Assembly (NCBI GenBank): GCA_950022655.1
Contig: OX465584.1
Coordinates: 2,179,694 to 2,243,693 of the forward strand
Origin: Alentia gelatinosa
Lineage: Eukaryota; Annelida; Polychaeta; Phyllodocida; Polynoidae
Direction of reading: 5' to 3'
Length of the DNA: 64,000 nt
Shown: positions 1 to 12,627 of the stretch, one piece after another
Position numbering within the stretch: position 1 is the first letter of the stretch
How the letters are laid out: each line of letters opens with the position of its first letter
Position numbers and translations under genes: made by a program
Notes under the pieces: generated by a model
The model's database searches: none
What the model saw: the letters and a program-made list of their open reading frames with translations, nothing else
Told to the model about the DNA's origin: nothing

Positions 1-555
1 TCTTATCCGAAATGCATAAGGGTCGGTCGGCGGTGTCAGATTCTTGAATTCTTGGTCAAAATCGGTTGGTGTAAATAGGGTCTGAGATTTTTGGGTTTTT
101 TATTTACGTTTATTGACAAATTCTGGAACTTCCAGTTCTTCCATTTGACATAAAGTGAGAAACTTCCTGAACAAGTAGTGTACTCTGGGCGCTCACTCGC
201 TATCGCAAATCCATCACCGACATAACATGTATACATCATAGAGATACGTTACTCACAGAAAATCTGTTGATGTTCCCTTTTAAACAATAATTTTGAATCT
301 AGTTCTTGCAGTTCTTTGGGTAGTTCATTCCAAAGTTTTACCCCCCCGATACATCGGAGTTGGGGGTGGTGTTCCGGTGTTTAGACATTTCAAACAAGAC
401 TTTCATGAAACACCACAAAATTTTATATAATATTTGTATGGCGTGAATTGTCTTTGCGGAATGATATCACGAAGCTAATCTCAGTGATAAACTCTGTAGC
501 AGAAGACAACGAACGGCATGTAGACAATCATATGAAATTGAGTGATGTTTAGATT
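1..555. other. No gene recognised
   Basis: AT-rich sequence with only short reading frames that have no recognisable protein content. No repeat structure that can be supported was seen. Confidence 0.5.
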
Positions 556-682
556 TTATCCTACCCCATCATGTCTTTATAACTTCATATGTCACCTGTG
601 GCATATAAATATTTTATGGCATAACCGTGACATACAGTTACACCATGTTAAGTCTATGGGGATTTATGTGAGGGGTAGGATG
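556..682. mobile_element. Short MITE, family E copy 1
   Basis: The left end reads TTATCCTACCCC (556-567) and the right end GGGGTAGGAT (672-681), which are inverted repeats of each other. The interior near the right end (GTTAAGTCTATGG) matches copies at 38.4, 42.6 and, in reverse, 34.0 kb. It is non-coding and about 127 bp, so non-autonomous. The superfamily is not determined because no clear target duplication is visible. Confidence 0.7.
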
Positions 683-1188
683 AATTAACATACATGTGCT
701 CATATATGTGGTCCCATGTTTGGTGCCTTTTATATGTACTAGGAAAGTGAGCCTAGCTGCATATCTATCAAACATGCCATCCTTACAATAGATTACAATA
801 GAAACTCCATTAATCGTCATAGAGAATGTGTATTCACTATCCACCTACTATGGACCTGTCGTTATAAACGTTTAGAGTCTCGAGGTCGCTATCGACGAAT
901 ATACGTAAAGCTGTAATCTCCTCGGAGAATGCAGACAGACAGTCCTTCGCGTACAAAGTAGTGCATTGGAAGATCAGGGGTCCGTTTCTTTAAATCAGAA
1001 TATTTCTTGATTGTAAGCTCTTGCAATTAGCAAGTTTTTCAGTTGCAACATTACAGTTACAGAAATTAGGTTGATAGCTGTTAAAGTTACAGCAATGTAC
1101 TTTGTGAGAAGATGAGTGTGATTGAGCTTGATTTACAGGGACTGCACCACTCGGCCAAGTGTACGACACTTTGTTTTATGCTACCCAG
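683..1188. other. No gene recognised
   Basis: Unique-looking AT-rich spacer between two inverted-repeat elements. No coding or regulatory signal can be supported. Confidence 0.4.
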
Positions 1189-2311
1189 GGGTCTGTTACA
1201 TAAATATTGAACGATACGACCATTGTACGATACGATCTATCCAACGATATACGACCTCGTGGACGATCCTCGTCCAATTCGGTTACATAAAATAGATCGT
1301 AGGTAGACACATGAATCGTTCGTACAAATTATCTTATTTTTGACATAGATAGTAAGGGATCGTAGGTTTACTATGTTGAAGCTCCCATCCACACACACTG
1401 CTTATGACGTATTGGGTTCCAGCGTTAAAGATCCTTCAGCCCCTTGTATTCAGCCCATATATATAATGTTATATATATATATATATATTTTGTATTTTTT
1501 ATATCTTGTTTATTTCTTATATCACCAATGGTCTTCTTATGGAATTATACATTTTAATTTTAGATCTTAACAAGTGAATTTATTTTTCTTTTTGTTGTTG
1601 TTGTTGTTAGGGTTGTTAAGTGTTTTGATAACCTAACTCCAAGTTGTCACACACCCAGTGAAGTCTGGAGACCAGTTTCACCCTTTGAAACACCCTCCAA
1701 ACCTCACCACTCTGTCATACAAAATGACAGTACCACTTTAGTGACTTTGACACACTGCAAACAACAGTTCCCAGCTGTCTGTCCTACATTCGAGCCTGAT
1801 GAGCACCTTGTGAAACTGTGATGGGTCTCCCAAACCAAGGGATTCCCCCCTAATCCATCACACCAAAACAGGGAAACCCCTCCTGTATTCGTGGTGTCAC
1901 ACTGTCAACAATGGGCGCTACTATGCGTCCCGTTCTGTTGTCAATGTCGCCTTGGTAGCGAGTGGTCTGACTAAAAATAACGTAAGCAGACCACTGCTCC
2001 GTCACTTAGATGCAGTAGCTCAAACCGTATACACCCATAGCCACATATCAAGATCTTGATAAATAGGATTAATACATGAATCGACACCCACGACACCCTC
2101 TAGAGGTGTCATACGTTAGGACGATTTTGGACGATTTCAGACCATTTGCACGATGTAGATCAATGTTTATGTAATAATATTTGCCATTCTCATTCGATCG
2201 TATCGTACAAAGGTCGTAGGTGTACGACCAAAACCATTTACGTAACGATTTGCGCCCCACGACCATTGTACGATCTTTTATGTGATCTTTCAAAATTTAT
2301 GTAACAGACCC
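1189..2311. mobile_element. Non-autonomous TIR element (family J)
   Basis: The ends are inverted repeats: GGGTCTGTTACATAAAT at 1189-1205 and its reverse complement ending at 2311. Similarity continues inward for about 50 bp, including shared tracts such as CATTGTACGAT. The flanking triplets are CAG on the left and TAG on the right, a possible imperfect 3-bp target duplication. The interior has no credible coding sequence. It includes a (TTG)n tract near 1592 and a stretch at 1620-2050 that could be a second insertion. It is about 1.1 kb and lacks a transposase, so it would depend on one elsewhere. Confidence 0.65.
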
Positions 2312-2589
2312 TAGAACGAAAAGGACATCCAGGATGTCGTTTATCTTTCGATTTACCTTATCGTCCAGCTTCACATATGAGGAAAAATATCATTCAACGG
2401 TCCCCAGCTTCCATTTTGTCATCCCTTTGAGAACTTTAATTCACAATTCTGAATAATAAATACACCATTGTCAGACAAAATTCGCTCGGATATCATTGCG
2501 CGTCAACTTTAGAGAAAACGACCACGCAGTTGTAAAGCATGGTAATATTGTTATCATGATGTAGTACAAAAAGGTTGTTACATTAAAAG
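2312..2589. other. Spacer, no gene recognised
   Basis: Short spacer between two inverted-repeat elements with no supported feature. Confidence 0.4.
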
Positions 2590-2686
2590 CTCGTTTCCAT
2601 TGGCCGACTATTCGGCACCGATCTACAGTCGGGCACCACCGACACCTATTTTGGTACAACGACGCCAGACCGGTGGATGGAAACGA
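2590..2686. repeat. 97-bp inverted-repeat element
   Basis: Starts CTCGTTTCCAT and ends ATGGAAACGAG, an 11-bp perfect inverted repeat with weaker pairing further in. It is probably a very short MITE, because nothing in it could code for protein. No second copy was recognised in the window. Confidence 0.5.
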
Positions 2687-4129
2687 GACTGGCAGAGAAT
2701 TCTCACCGATTGATTTGGCATTGATTGTGAAATAAGGCCCACTACCGACGGATTTTCTCACGGCCAGACAGAATCAAACGTTCGGATTTCGTCGGTGATC
2801 CTTAATATTGTAATGTGAAGATGATATTGGTATGTACCCGGAAACTATAGTAGAACCAGTATACAATGGCACCATCGACATACTTTTAGGGTAAGTCAAA
2901 AAGTCGGTGCCACTTTTATCGGCCATTGGGAACTAGGTCTTACTCAGATGAATAGGTTCATTCAGATTGAGGTAGAATAGAGCAGTAATAGTCAATGTGG
3001 CTTTGGTTTTCTCTACGGGTTTGTGATCATTGGTACATGATATGATAATTACAGTCATGCATTAAAACCTTTCACCAGTAGACGCATTTGGCTGTTAGAA
3101 AGAATAGAACTAAGAATCGCTGAATTAAAGATTTTGTTTTTGAACAGTTTTCTTTGATAGTTTTTACTTTCAAAACACCATTGTTCCTGTGGGTATTCGT
3201 CTACCCTTGTTTATATAGCACAAGCTGTCATTGGTGTGTAGAGGGAAGCAGGGACTGTTGTGAGGGTGTAGGGGTGGCGACTGGGGGGGGGGGGGAGTGA
3301 CGACGTGGGGCGGGGGAGGCGGTTATGTGTACAGGGGACTGTAGGAAAACCTTTTTTCATATGTTTACTGTGTATAGATATGTGTGTATTCGCAGAGTGT
3401 AGGCATATATTTAATTAATATTTACTACAGTTTACGCCATGCATATGTGGTGTGTATACGCACACATGTGTTGCTGTATATAGCTAGTCATTTACATATT
3501 GCAAAGTACTGTTCTACATCCCTATCGTGACCATTTACATTGGTTTCTATGTGAAGAGGTTAGTCATCGAAATTGTCCATATCTATTAGTACCAAAATGA
3601 CTGCATTAAGACAGTCACCATTTTGTAGCAGCTCCTCCCTGTCTTGATGTTGTCGCCCACTCTAGTTCCTGGTCTGGCCAAATGACATGACATGACACCT
3701 GGGTTATTAGTGACATGAGCGGTCCTCCTGGCATGTATGACAGACCAGAGTGAGACTGGTCACTCCTCATTGGCTGATGCCTCAACATCCAATCATAGAG
3801 CTTGCAAGCTCACCCTGTAGGAAGATGCCACCTGCTGTCTGTAGATAAGCTGAATAATCTGCCATTTAAATCAGTTCTTGACTCAATAGTGCCTAGTTAA
3901 CCTGTGTTTGAGTTCTTACTCCCTTCTTGTAAGGTCTACACCTAGCTAGTCTCGGCCTCTAGGCTTTACAATATGTTTGCAGTGACAACCACTGTAACAA
4001 TTACATGTGCATAACCAGAGTAAACTGTTGTGTTGGTGCCGCATGTGCTGCAGACAGACATGTTCTCAATTGTATAGAAACATGAGTAAACACAACCAAT
4101 GCGTTTATGACAAGATGGAATTGTTGATA
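2687..4129. other. No gene recognised; poly-G tract
   Basis: Mostly AT-rich, with a G homopolymer near 3284-3297 inside a purine-rich stretch and several alternating purine-pyrimidine tracts (3370-3480). No reading frame has protein-like content. Confidence 0.4.
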
Positions 4130-6445
4130 AACCTGGATCTTTGCTCGGTGTCTGGCACTGTTGATGATATGATACTGACGGTCATACAATACTGTCAGCC
4201 ATACTAAACTGATAATCACACAATACTCTTGATGATATGATACTGACGATCATACAATACTGTCAGCCATACTAAGAGAAAACGTGGTTACGTTCGAGGT
4301 CATTTGGTGGAAAAATACGGCCTGACGCCGCAGGCGGGAGGGCCGTATTTTTCCATCAAATGACCGAGAACGGCCACCGTACGGGTTCAGTCACTACGTT
4401 TTCTTATTACTATACACCTACAAATCGTTTAAAATACCGTTTATCAACTTTCCTAGTCCCGGATTCAACCCCCCGTTTCCGAATAATATCACTGCCATTC
4501 ACTAAGGCCCGCTGGCGGTAAAAACCCGGCAACTTTCGACGCGGTGCGGTCTCTGTAGCAACAGATGACGCTCGAACTTCATTTCCCGTAGGATTTAAGC
4601 AATGAAATTTGGACACGAGTACGGTATATATATATAAACTATAATCGTACCAAATATGAAGAAGATCTGCTACTTTAATCCAAAGTTATCGGCGTTTGTA
4701 TGCGGCGACCTCGACATTCACTGCACACTCGGAGGTGGGAGGGTGAAAATCCGGCAACGGTCGACGTGGAGCGGACTATGAAATGTGTGGCACCAGTGAT
4801 ATTGGAACTCTGGTAGCCAACGTAATTATGACGTCGACAACGCGGAGCGGCCAAACGGGAAGCGATCGGACTTGTTGATATCGATCATTCTCACAGATTT
4901 AAGCTATTTAAACAGTTTTACGTGAAGGTCACACATTGACTACCTCGATATTTGGACAATACATACTTCCAGTTTTTACGGGTAGGGCTTAGCATGTCTC
5001 CACTGCCGACGTGGAGCGGTCTCTGAATTGTATGGCGCCAGTGATACTGATTCTGTAGCTAACGTAATTATGACGTTGACAACACGAAGCGGCGACACGG
5101 GAGGCGATCGGACTTGTTGATATCGATCAATCTCGTATATTTCAGCTATTTAAATGGTATTTTGTGAAAGCTAGACGTTATTTACCTCGATATTTGACCT
5201 TTACGCACTTCAAGCCGTTACGTGGACGTTGTAGCATGTCTCTGAACTCGGCAATGGGGGTAAGAAAACTGCCATTTTATTTGTTTTTGACACTGCCACT
5301 GATCTCGCACTATCGCGATAGATTTCAGTTGTGAGCCAAACGTCTCTCACGGGCGCCACATACGTTTTTACATGCTTAAGCCTATGGGAATCACTACGTC
5401 CTTCTGCACGGCAGGCCCGAACGTTATTTATTCGATATGCCTAGCAGCGGGTAGTATTTCATAGACGTTCGCCAATAGGTGTATAGTAATACACTGATAA
5501 TCACGCAATACTCTTGATGATATGATGCTGGTAAACATACAATACTGTCAGCCATACTAAACTGATAATCACACAATACTATTGATCATATGATGCTGGT
5601 AAACATACAATACTGTCAGCCATACTAAACTGATAATCACACAATACTCTTGATCATATGATGCTGGTAAACATACAATACTTTTGGCCATACTAAACTG
5701 ATAATCACACAATACTCTTGATCATATGATGCTGGTAAACATACAATACTTTTGGCCATACTAAACTGATAATCACACAATACTCTTGATCATATGATGC
5801 TGGTAAACATACAATACTTTTGGCCATACTAAACTGATAATCACACAATACTCTTGATCATATGATGCTGGTAAACATACAATACTGTCAGCCATACTAA
5901 ACTGATAATCACACAATACTCTTGATCATATGATGCTGGTAAACATACAATACTGTCAGCCATACTAAACTGATAATCACACAATACTCTTGATGATATG
6001 ATGCTGACGGTCATACAATACTGTCAGCCATACTAAACTGATAATCACACAATACTCTTGATCATATGATGCTGGTAAACATACAATACTGTCAGCCATA
6101 CTAAACTGATAATCACACAATACTCTTGATCATATGATGCTGGTAAACATACAATACTGTCAGCCATACTAAACTGATAATCACACAATACTCTTGATGA
6201 TATGATGCTGGTAAACATACAATACTGTCAGCCATACTAAACTGATAATCACACAATACTCTTGATCATATGATGCTGGTAAACATACAATACTGTCAGC
6301 CATACTAAACTGATAATCACACAATACTCTTGATCATATGATGCTGGTAAACATACAATACTGTCAGCCATACTAAACTGATAATCACACAATACTCTTG
6401 ATCATATGATGCTGGTAAACATACAATACTTTTGGCCATACGATA
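4130..6445. repeat. 68-bp satellite array, split by an insertion
   Basis: Units of 68 bp carry the landmarks AAACTGATAATCACAC, CTTGATCATATGATG and CATACAATACTGTCAGCC. About two units lie left of the insertion and about fourteen right of it. The period was checked from successive GCCATACTAAAC landmarks at 5551, 5619 and 5687. Sub-variants (TACTGTCAGCC or CTTTTGGCC; CTGGTAAAC or CTGACGGTC) are interspersed, so the array has been reshuffled by unequal exchange. Diverged units fade out to about 6540. The array is interrupted by the element at 4276-5491. Confidence 0.9.
4276..5491 (-). mobile_element. Hairpin-tailed TIR element, family D (HINE-like)
   Basis: The core is bounded by perfect 16-bp inverted repeats, TATTACTATACACCTA at 4405-4420 and its complement at 5476-5491. 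Outside the left repeat lies a palindrome (4276-4404) opening GAGAAAACGTGG and closing ACTACGTTTTC. The element splits the 68-bp satellite cleanly between ACTAA and ACTG, with no duplicated target bases. On the minus strand this is a T|T insertion. The core contains two diverged tandem copies of a block of about 244 bp (starting 4763 and 5007). There is no open reading frame. This layout resembles non-autonomous Helentrons, though that assignment is an inference. Confidence 0.7.
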
Positions 6446-7142
6446 ATGACGATCACGCATTACGGCCTATAATACGATACTGATTACCGTGCAGTATTTA
6501 CGATGGTAGGATACTGACGGTCATGTGATATGGAGATGCCTCTCATTGTACGTGAACCCCAGTCACTGCCGTCATGAGGGCACGTGTACTTAAATTCCGA
6601 TTTATGATCTAATGAATTATTTGGTACTAGTGTCAGCGTCAAATAATCAATTCCATCCTCTCCCCCAACCTCTGTGGGTCCTCTCTATTGCCTGATGAGG
6701 CTGGAGCAGATGAAGGTATAAGGCTCTACACGAACTCCACCCTCTGTCCGCTCTGCTCCTCGTTCTTACAGACTCCTACAGGTCTACATCGAGGCGCAGT
6801 ACTTCCTGTGGAAGTTGTTTATTCCATGTTAACATATCGTCTTACAATGGATTTTTCTTGTAAAAGTTTATAGGTGGGCGTTTGAGTTTAACCGTGTTTT
6901 TTCTTGTCCTCTGGTCGTAGGTTCAATGCACAGGAATGTTGAATGTCGTGTAGAATGTGTCTTCTGACATTTCCTCTCAGAAAAAGCTTGATAAAGGAAA
7001 CTGCGTGCAACTCGGCCCGAGCCTGGAAGCTGCGAGCAGCTCCCCTCCTGCCGTGCACCTGTATCTCACAGTGGTAGACTAAGCGAATACACGTAGTGAC
7101 TCAACGGTGTACAGAGTGTGCAGTAATTCCTATACGGCACAG
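6446..7142. other. No gene recognised
   Basis: Decayed satellite at the left edge, then unique-looking sequence. A short frame at 6688-6873 has no recognised similarity and no splice or promoter context that would support it. Confidence 0.4.
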
Positions 7143-7870
7143 CAGCGGCGTCAGAATAGGGGGGCCGGGGGGGGGGGGGGGGCAGCCGCCCCCCCCCCTT
7201 TTTTCCAGCCTAAAAAAGTCAACAACTTCAAATTTAACTCAATCAAGTGTAAAAACTGTTTTGATTTTTCAACAATGAAAAATGTCTAAGTCTAACTTGT
7301 TAGCGTGCATTGATGTCTAAACATTTCACTGTGGAAAAGTGTCAAGTCAGACCTTTTACTGTGCAATGACGGCTAAGCCCTGACTTTTGACCGTGGAAAA
7401 GTGTCAAAGTCTGACCTTTTACAGTGCAATGACGGCCAAGATCTGACTTTTCACCGTGGAAAAGTGTCAAAGTCTGACCGTTTACAGTGCAATGACGGCT
7501 AAGATCTGACTTTTCACCGTGGAAAAGTGTTAAAGTCTGACCTTTAACTGTGCAATGATGGCTAAGCCCTGACTTTTCACCGTGGAAAAGTGTCAAAGTC
7601 TGACCTTTTACCGTGCAATGACGGCTAAGCTCTGACTTTTCACCGTGGAAAAGTGTCAAAGTCTGACCTTTTACCGTGTAATGACGGCTAAGCTCTGACT
7701 TTTCACCATGTTAAAATGTCAAAGTCTGACTTTTTCACGTATAATTAAGACCTGTATTTTCAGACTTTTCGCAGATCTATGGTAAATCCGGTGGAACAGG
7801 TCAATGTCTAACTTCACACCAAGAAAAAAAGTCAGCAATTTTTCAGTTTCAAAATGTTCTGACGCCCCTG
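7143..7870. mobile_element. Non-autonomous element with hAT-like ends, family I
   Basis: The left end CAGCGGCGTCAGAA and right end TTCTGACGCCCCTG are near-perfect inverted repeats of the CAG-G-GGCG type common in hAT elements. CACAG directly abuts both ends, giving a possible 5-bp duplication, shorter than the 8 bp usual for hAT. Next to the left end is a poly-G/poly-C hairpin (about 7160-7198). The interior is mostly a 63-bp minisatellite. A second truncated copy of the right end lies at 58948-59150. Confidence 0.65.
7330..7735. repeat. 63-bp minisatellite inside family I element
   Basis: About six and a half units of 62-63 bp, with the landmark GTGGAAAAGTGTCAAAGTC at 7393, 7456 and 7519. 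Each unit holds two imperfect half-repeats (GTCTGACCTTTTACCGTG and CTCTGACTTTTCACCGTG), so the 63-mer probably arose from a duplicated motif of about 31 bp. The open frame across it is a by-product of the period being divisible by three. Confidence 0.9.
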
Positions 7871-10339
7871 CACAGTGTGCAATACGTACATTTCGACGTA
7901 TTTATATGTTGCTATACGTGTTGCTATGCATGTCGCTAAGTGATGACTTGACGGTGACGTCATAGAGCGGCGACAACTGTCGATTGTCGACGTGTGCCGT
8001 GCAGAGTGAAGTATCCTGAACGTGCAGTATCTGTCCTATATAGCGACTGGATCTACCAATTACAACAGATTGAGGTTAATTTATACATGGTGTTGATGAT
8101 TATAGCTATCTGATAAAGTTAATACTAAAATAATGTGCTCAGATTAAGGGTAGATTCTCATTAGTTCAGTATTGCCTTGTTTATTGTTATATACCTGACT
8201 GCTAATGTCGCTCAAATTCGACCCTCTCACGGGGGTGTCGTATTCGTTCATCACACTTCATCACACTTAACATAATTTAACGTGCTCGAGACGAGAGTAA
8301 CGAGATCAGCGTCGTCACAGAGAATCTCAACATGGCGGACGACATCGAATCGTCGTGTTCTATCCTCCCAGGAACAAATACAATGCAGAGTGACCAAATA
8401 TCGAGGTATCTAACATGGGGCATGCACATAATGCAGTTTGAATAGTTAAAATATGCGAAATCAATGGATGGCAACAAGTTAACTGGCGGCGAGCGGCGGT
8501 GGGCGGCACACATACGGAGTGTCAGCGCGCCGAGGTACTACGATCAGGAGAGTGACGTTAATTAACATATTTTCGTGCATGCGCAACGGGCACATTCTGC
8601 GTGTCAGACTTCTGGTTTAGTCTTCCAGCACTCGGAGGCGTGTTACAACCTGCCCGCATGGAGGGGGGCGGAGACTGACTTGACGACTTTGTAAGTATTT
8701 AAGATGGCGTTTTTTCATCGAATTGAGGTATATGTATATGATAATAAGAAAATGGCCTGACTGTTGGCAGAACCAGGGGTTAGCTCTTGGTCACCTATCG
8801 TGGACATCTGCGACGTCGGGACAATAGAACTTTCCAGATGACTTTTCATGAAAACAAAATCATATATTTTGCAATACATCAACTCGAGATTATTAGTGCC
8901 TCTAGATAGAGGGAGTAAAAACTAGGGAAGTTTTAACAACAAGCCATCAGCAATGTTCCTGCCAAGATCCAATAAGATAGAGCTAATGTTAAGAGAGGGC
9001 AAATAGTTTTAAATAGGATGCCTTATTTTGTTAGACGCTGGTTTGATAAAGGTTCGTTTAAAGGTGGAGTTACTAAAAGACTGATGAAACATAAAAAGCT
9101 ACTATGAATACAATACTATTATATATCTTCCAAATCTAAAAATGCTGACCTTACTGAAAATAACAATGAGCATTATTTCCCTCAGTCAAAAATTTGAGGG
9201 TCTGACTCTTGGACTATAAAGACAGTCATGTGCACCTCTGAGTTTATTCTATGCAATATCCTCGCATGTGCTCTGATATTACTAAGACGAACTCTACGCA
9301 CTAAACATATGGTGGGGGGGGGGGGGGGGTGTAATTCACAGGGAGGCGATTGAGGGTGGTCGTAAAACCCCGGCCTACACAGAGCAAAGATTACGGGGAA
9401 AAAAGGTCCATTGTGTGCAATGTAGTATGTGAGAAGATCGGCGGTCATATTGCCTTTCCTTTGATGATTTAGATTTGCCATACTGAATGACGAATACAAA
9501 ACAAACTGGTTTGGATACTTGTGGTCGTATTATCCTCGCAATTCGCTGGAGATTGCATTGTGCAAACGCTTCGGAGAATCCAGCCACTAGTATCCGAAAC
9601 CAGTTAATATTGTGCATTCATTATCCATCGTATGCAAAGTACCCATTGAGAATGTATGGGAACCCAGTAAAATAATACCCATTATTTAAAAATGTCAGGT
9701 ACCAGAACCATTTTATACAGATTCTAAAATCCATTGTGTACGGAAAATAACTTTTAAATGAAATGTCTAGTCAATTTCTGTGTATATACAACACTATGTC
9801 TATGGCTAGGGAGAAAGAAATAGTCCAAAAAGATATAGCCAATGATATCGATTCCTGGGTTTAATTCATTCAAGAAAATTATGAATGCAGCACCCTGCTG
9901 CGTCCCCCGCCAGTGGGACACGAAGGCTGGCTGGTAAATACTGCTTCATGAAGAGATCAACATTTTATGAAAGATGGGTATTTTGTAATATTTGATATAG
10001 CTCTCTACAGAAAGCTGCGGCAACCAGCGCATCCACAGCCGTCGTCTCACCCTGCTCATAAATACACGATAAACAGCCGTTTGTGAACAGGCGGCCGTAA
10101 ACCATGAGAGGTTAGTGCGTGGTAATAAGACAAACATGAGCGAGTTACAATAAAGTTAGCCTCGCGTAGTTTACGGTGGGCTGTCCACACAGTCACTCTG
10201 TGGCCTTTACAATGCAGGCACAGGGCCTCTTCTGCTGCATTCCCAGTGCTTTAAAGCAGCCCTTTTTGCCATTTAGTGCTTGTCATAAGAAGGATCCTAA
10301 TAAAGTCATTATTATCTCCACCAGTTTATTGCTGTATAC
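7871..10339. other. No gene recognised; repeat relics and a poly-G tract
   Basis: Contains a core relic shared with families B and D (8330-8480), a poly-G run near 9312-9330 and otherwise unremarkable sequence. Reading frames here are short, overlap on both strands and show no recognisable domain. Confidence 0.4.
8330..8480 (+). repeat. Relic of the internal core shared by families B and D
   Basis: The string GACCAAATATCGAGGTAT, a spacer, then TTTGAATAGTTAAAATATGCG corresponds in order and spacing to the first arm of family B at 46.7, 48.0 and 60.9 kb. It also matches, in reverse, the CTCGATATTTGG and GCTATTTAAA motifs of family D. Neither end of an element can be placed, so this is called only as a relic. 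Confidence 0.45.
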
Positions 10340-10565
10340 GCCATCGAGGAAGTGCATATATCGGCTGTAAATTGACTTGTTTTTATATATGTCCATATTT
10401 CACGCAAGTGTATAAGGCGTATACAAGACTGTTTCCTCTTGTATACGGACGCGTCTTGGCTGTATTTCACACCAGGCGTATATATGAGAGGAAATATCTT
10501 CTGCGCAACATGTATACGCCGGTCGTATACATGTTATGTACATTTGGCGTATATATATAGACCCT
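10340..10565 (-). mobile_element. End fragment of family A, reverse orientation
   Basis: In reverse complement this matches the right ends of the A copies at 33.0-33.2 and 62.4-62.6 kb. Shared landmarks in order are a degenerate ATCGGC-GTA-ATTGACTT, AAGGCGTATACAA, CTGTTTCC, CTTGGCTGTATTTCACACC and AGGCGTATA. The terminal CACTGCACG is not clearly preserved. Several GGCGTATA or TATACGCC motifs lie within 230 bp. Confidence 0.7.
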
Positions 10566-12157
10566 GAGGCCTTCCTGGTACAAAGGCGGGCCAACTGGCC
10601 CCGCTACACTCCGGGTGCGCCCCCGGGCCATGCCCACATTTACAACGCAGTTTGCAACTCTGGGCTCCCAAATGCCATGTGGGCAAAGATCACTCTACCT
10701 ACGGATCTTAAACTACGGATGTGGGACAGATATTTCTCTGCTGTCCCCGGGATGCAGGAGCTTCTTGGCTTTGTATGCTATGGGTTTCCCCTCGGATACC
10801 TCGGGCAGCCAGCGATACGCGTGAGGTCCCCAATCATCCCAGTGCTACTGGATACCCAGCTCAACTTAACAAGTGTATCATGAAGGTACGAGGTTTCTCC
10901 AATCTCCTCGGCCCGTTCACTGAGGCCCCTTCGGCTCCATGGTGCCATGTCTCGCCTCTGATGACGCAAGAAAAGTGGGGGACCGATGACCGTAGGGTAA
11001 TCATCGACATGACATTCCCCCGTGATAAGAGTGTCAACGCCTACATCATTAAGCACTCTGTGTAGGGTCAGGAACGGGAACACGGCCTCCCTACGGTCAA
11101 TGGATTCGTGGCCCGCCTTGTGGACTCTGGGCCCTCCAGTCATATGGCGAGCATAGACATATCCCGGGCCTATAGGAACTTCAGGTGTGACCCCTGGGAC
11201 TGGCCGTTGTTCTGCTTCATGTGGGACGACGGGTACTTCTGCGATACGGCTATGCCGTTTGGTGCCCGTGCGTCCTCATACCACATGCAGTGCATCGCTG
11301 ACACCATCGTCATGATCCTCGGGTCCTCGGGTGTCACGGCCGCCTTGTCTCTGGACGATTTGAGAATGCCCTCTCCGGCCTCGGATTTCCTCACGGCTTG
11401 TGAGCTTTTCAGCGAGCTCCGCCTCCCCGAGGCACGAGACAAAGCTCAGGAGCCGTCACAGACGGTCACATGGTTGGGGATGGACATTGATGTAGCAAAC
11501 AGGACTCTCTCCACCCCTGAGGGCAAACTGCAGGACGTGAGGCACCACGTGAGGCCAGTCTCACGGAAACGCTCCCTCACCAAGGGGCAGCTAAAGTCCG
11601 TCCTTGGCGAGGTTCTGCACCCATCCAAGTGTATCCGCCCAGCTCGGCCGTTGGTGAGCAAGTTACTAGAGGCACTACGGTCAATGAAAGGCTACTATAT
11701 CAACGTCAGCTTCGATATGCGGCAAGACCTGCAGTGGTTCATGTCCTTTGGCGAGGGCTGGAGTGGTCACGCCCTCATCCCTCGGGGCCCCCCGACCAAG
11801 TGCATTACCGCGGATGCCTGCCTCTCGGCCGTAGGGGGCACGGATGGTCGGTACGCTTACGCCAGGTGTGCCCCATCGACGACCCAGTAGAGTGCATCGC
11901 TGAACTCGAGGCACTCAACACCATCTATGCCTTGAGTACCTTCTTGGCCGACCAAGACCGGGGCACTCGGGTCGAGGTATTTTGCGATAACCTTGGGGCC
12001 CTCCAGGCACTGACCTTGGGCCGGGCACCCAACGGCGTGCTGGCAGAGTGCGCCCACCAGGCCTGGATGGTACGAGCCAGGCTCCAGGTGGATCTGGTCT
12101 ACACACGCGTCCCCGGGGTCCTCGACTCGGTCGCTGATGCACTCAGTCGAGTTCCAT
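10566..12157 (+). pseudogene. DIRS-type reverse transcriptase and RNase H, decayed
   Basis: The frame begins with a pre-RT segment (about 10660-10800) containing YGFPLGY, typical of DIRS-type polymerases. It continues after a frameshift and one in-frame stop (11063-11065) into the RT. The RT motifs are DISRAYRNF at about 11153, PFGARASS at about 11257 and LDDL (catalytic box) at about 11351. The RNase H part starts with ITADA at about 11806 and is frameshifted near 11870. It continues with AELEAL, FCDNLGALQAL and a terminal VADALSRVP, as in Ty3- and DIRS-like RNase H. At least two frameshifts and a stop make it inactive. The coding strand is GC-richer than its flanks, suggesting recent arrival. 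Confidence 0.85.
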
Positions 12158-12257
12158 AGACTGTTCTCTGTGATCTCTGCAACCATGCCTCTTTTCTACC
12201 AACACTACGACTCTCCTGCAGGTCTCCATTCTCCAGAGGGCATCTGTCGGGCGGTCC

Positions 12258-12608
12258 GAGGCGCGGGCCCCAGGCACGGTTGTGAACCAGAGAAGCGCCG
12301 TGACGACATACCTTGCGTTCTGCCGCCGGATGGATGCCGACCAACAATACGCGACCGGCAGGTTCGTCACGGCCTACCTTGAGGGCCACGCCCCCTCCCC
12401 GTACCATCTGTCACCTATACGGTCCCGTCTATGGCTATCAGGTGGAGATGTTGCGGCGACCGAGGACGTGAGGGTCAAGATACATTGGATGCGATGAAAA
12501 GGAACAAGACATATTCCCCGAACGTCAAGCCACCGGTCCCGATGCTGGTTCTCAAGGCCGTTCTCGGCGCTCTAACGACCATTCACCCATTTACGGCCTC
12601 ACCTTAGT
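12258..12608 (+). pseudogene. N-terminal part of a DIRS-type tyrosine recombinase
   Basis: Directly after the RNase H end, a frame reads VVNQRSAVTTYLAFCRR and continues with ATGRFVTAYLEG. It then runs through a possible frameshift near 12480 into a segment with KPPVPMLVLKAVLGAL. Position and pattern match the SAM-like core-binding domain at the start of tyrosine recombinases in DIRS and Ngaro elements. The catalytic domain (R, H-x-x-R, Y) is missing, because the similarity stops at about 12608 where the direct repeat begins. The truncation means the element could not integrate. Confidence 0.6.
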
Positions 12609-12627
12609 GTCCAGGGATAGGGGTAAT
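12584..12627 (+). repeat. Direct repeat, copy 1, at the 3' end of the DIRS-type element
   Basis: About 44 bp, opening CCCATTTACGGCCTCACC and closing CAGGGATAGGGGTAATG. It recurs with a few differences at 13077-13121. DIRS-type elements carry split direct or inverted repeats near their 3' end, so this may be part of such a structure. Confidence 0.7.

Noticed and set aside
3284..3297. Poly-G tracts here and near 7160, 9312 and 15530 (C) as functional elements
   Set aside because: Homopolymers of this length are prone to slippage and sequencing error; no consistent context apart from the one in family I.
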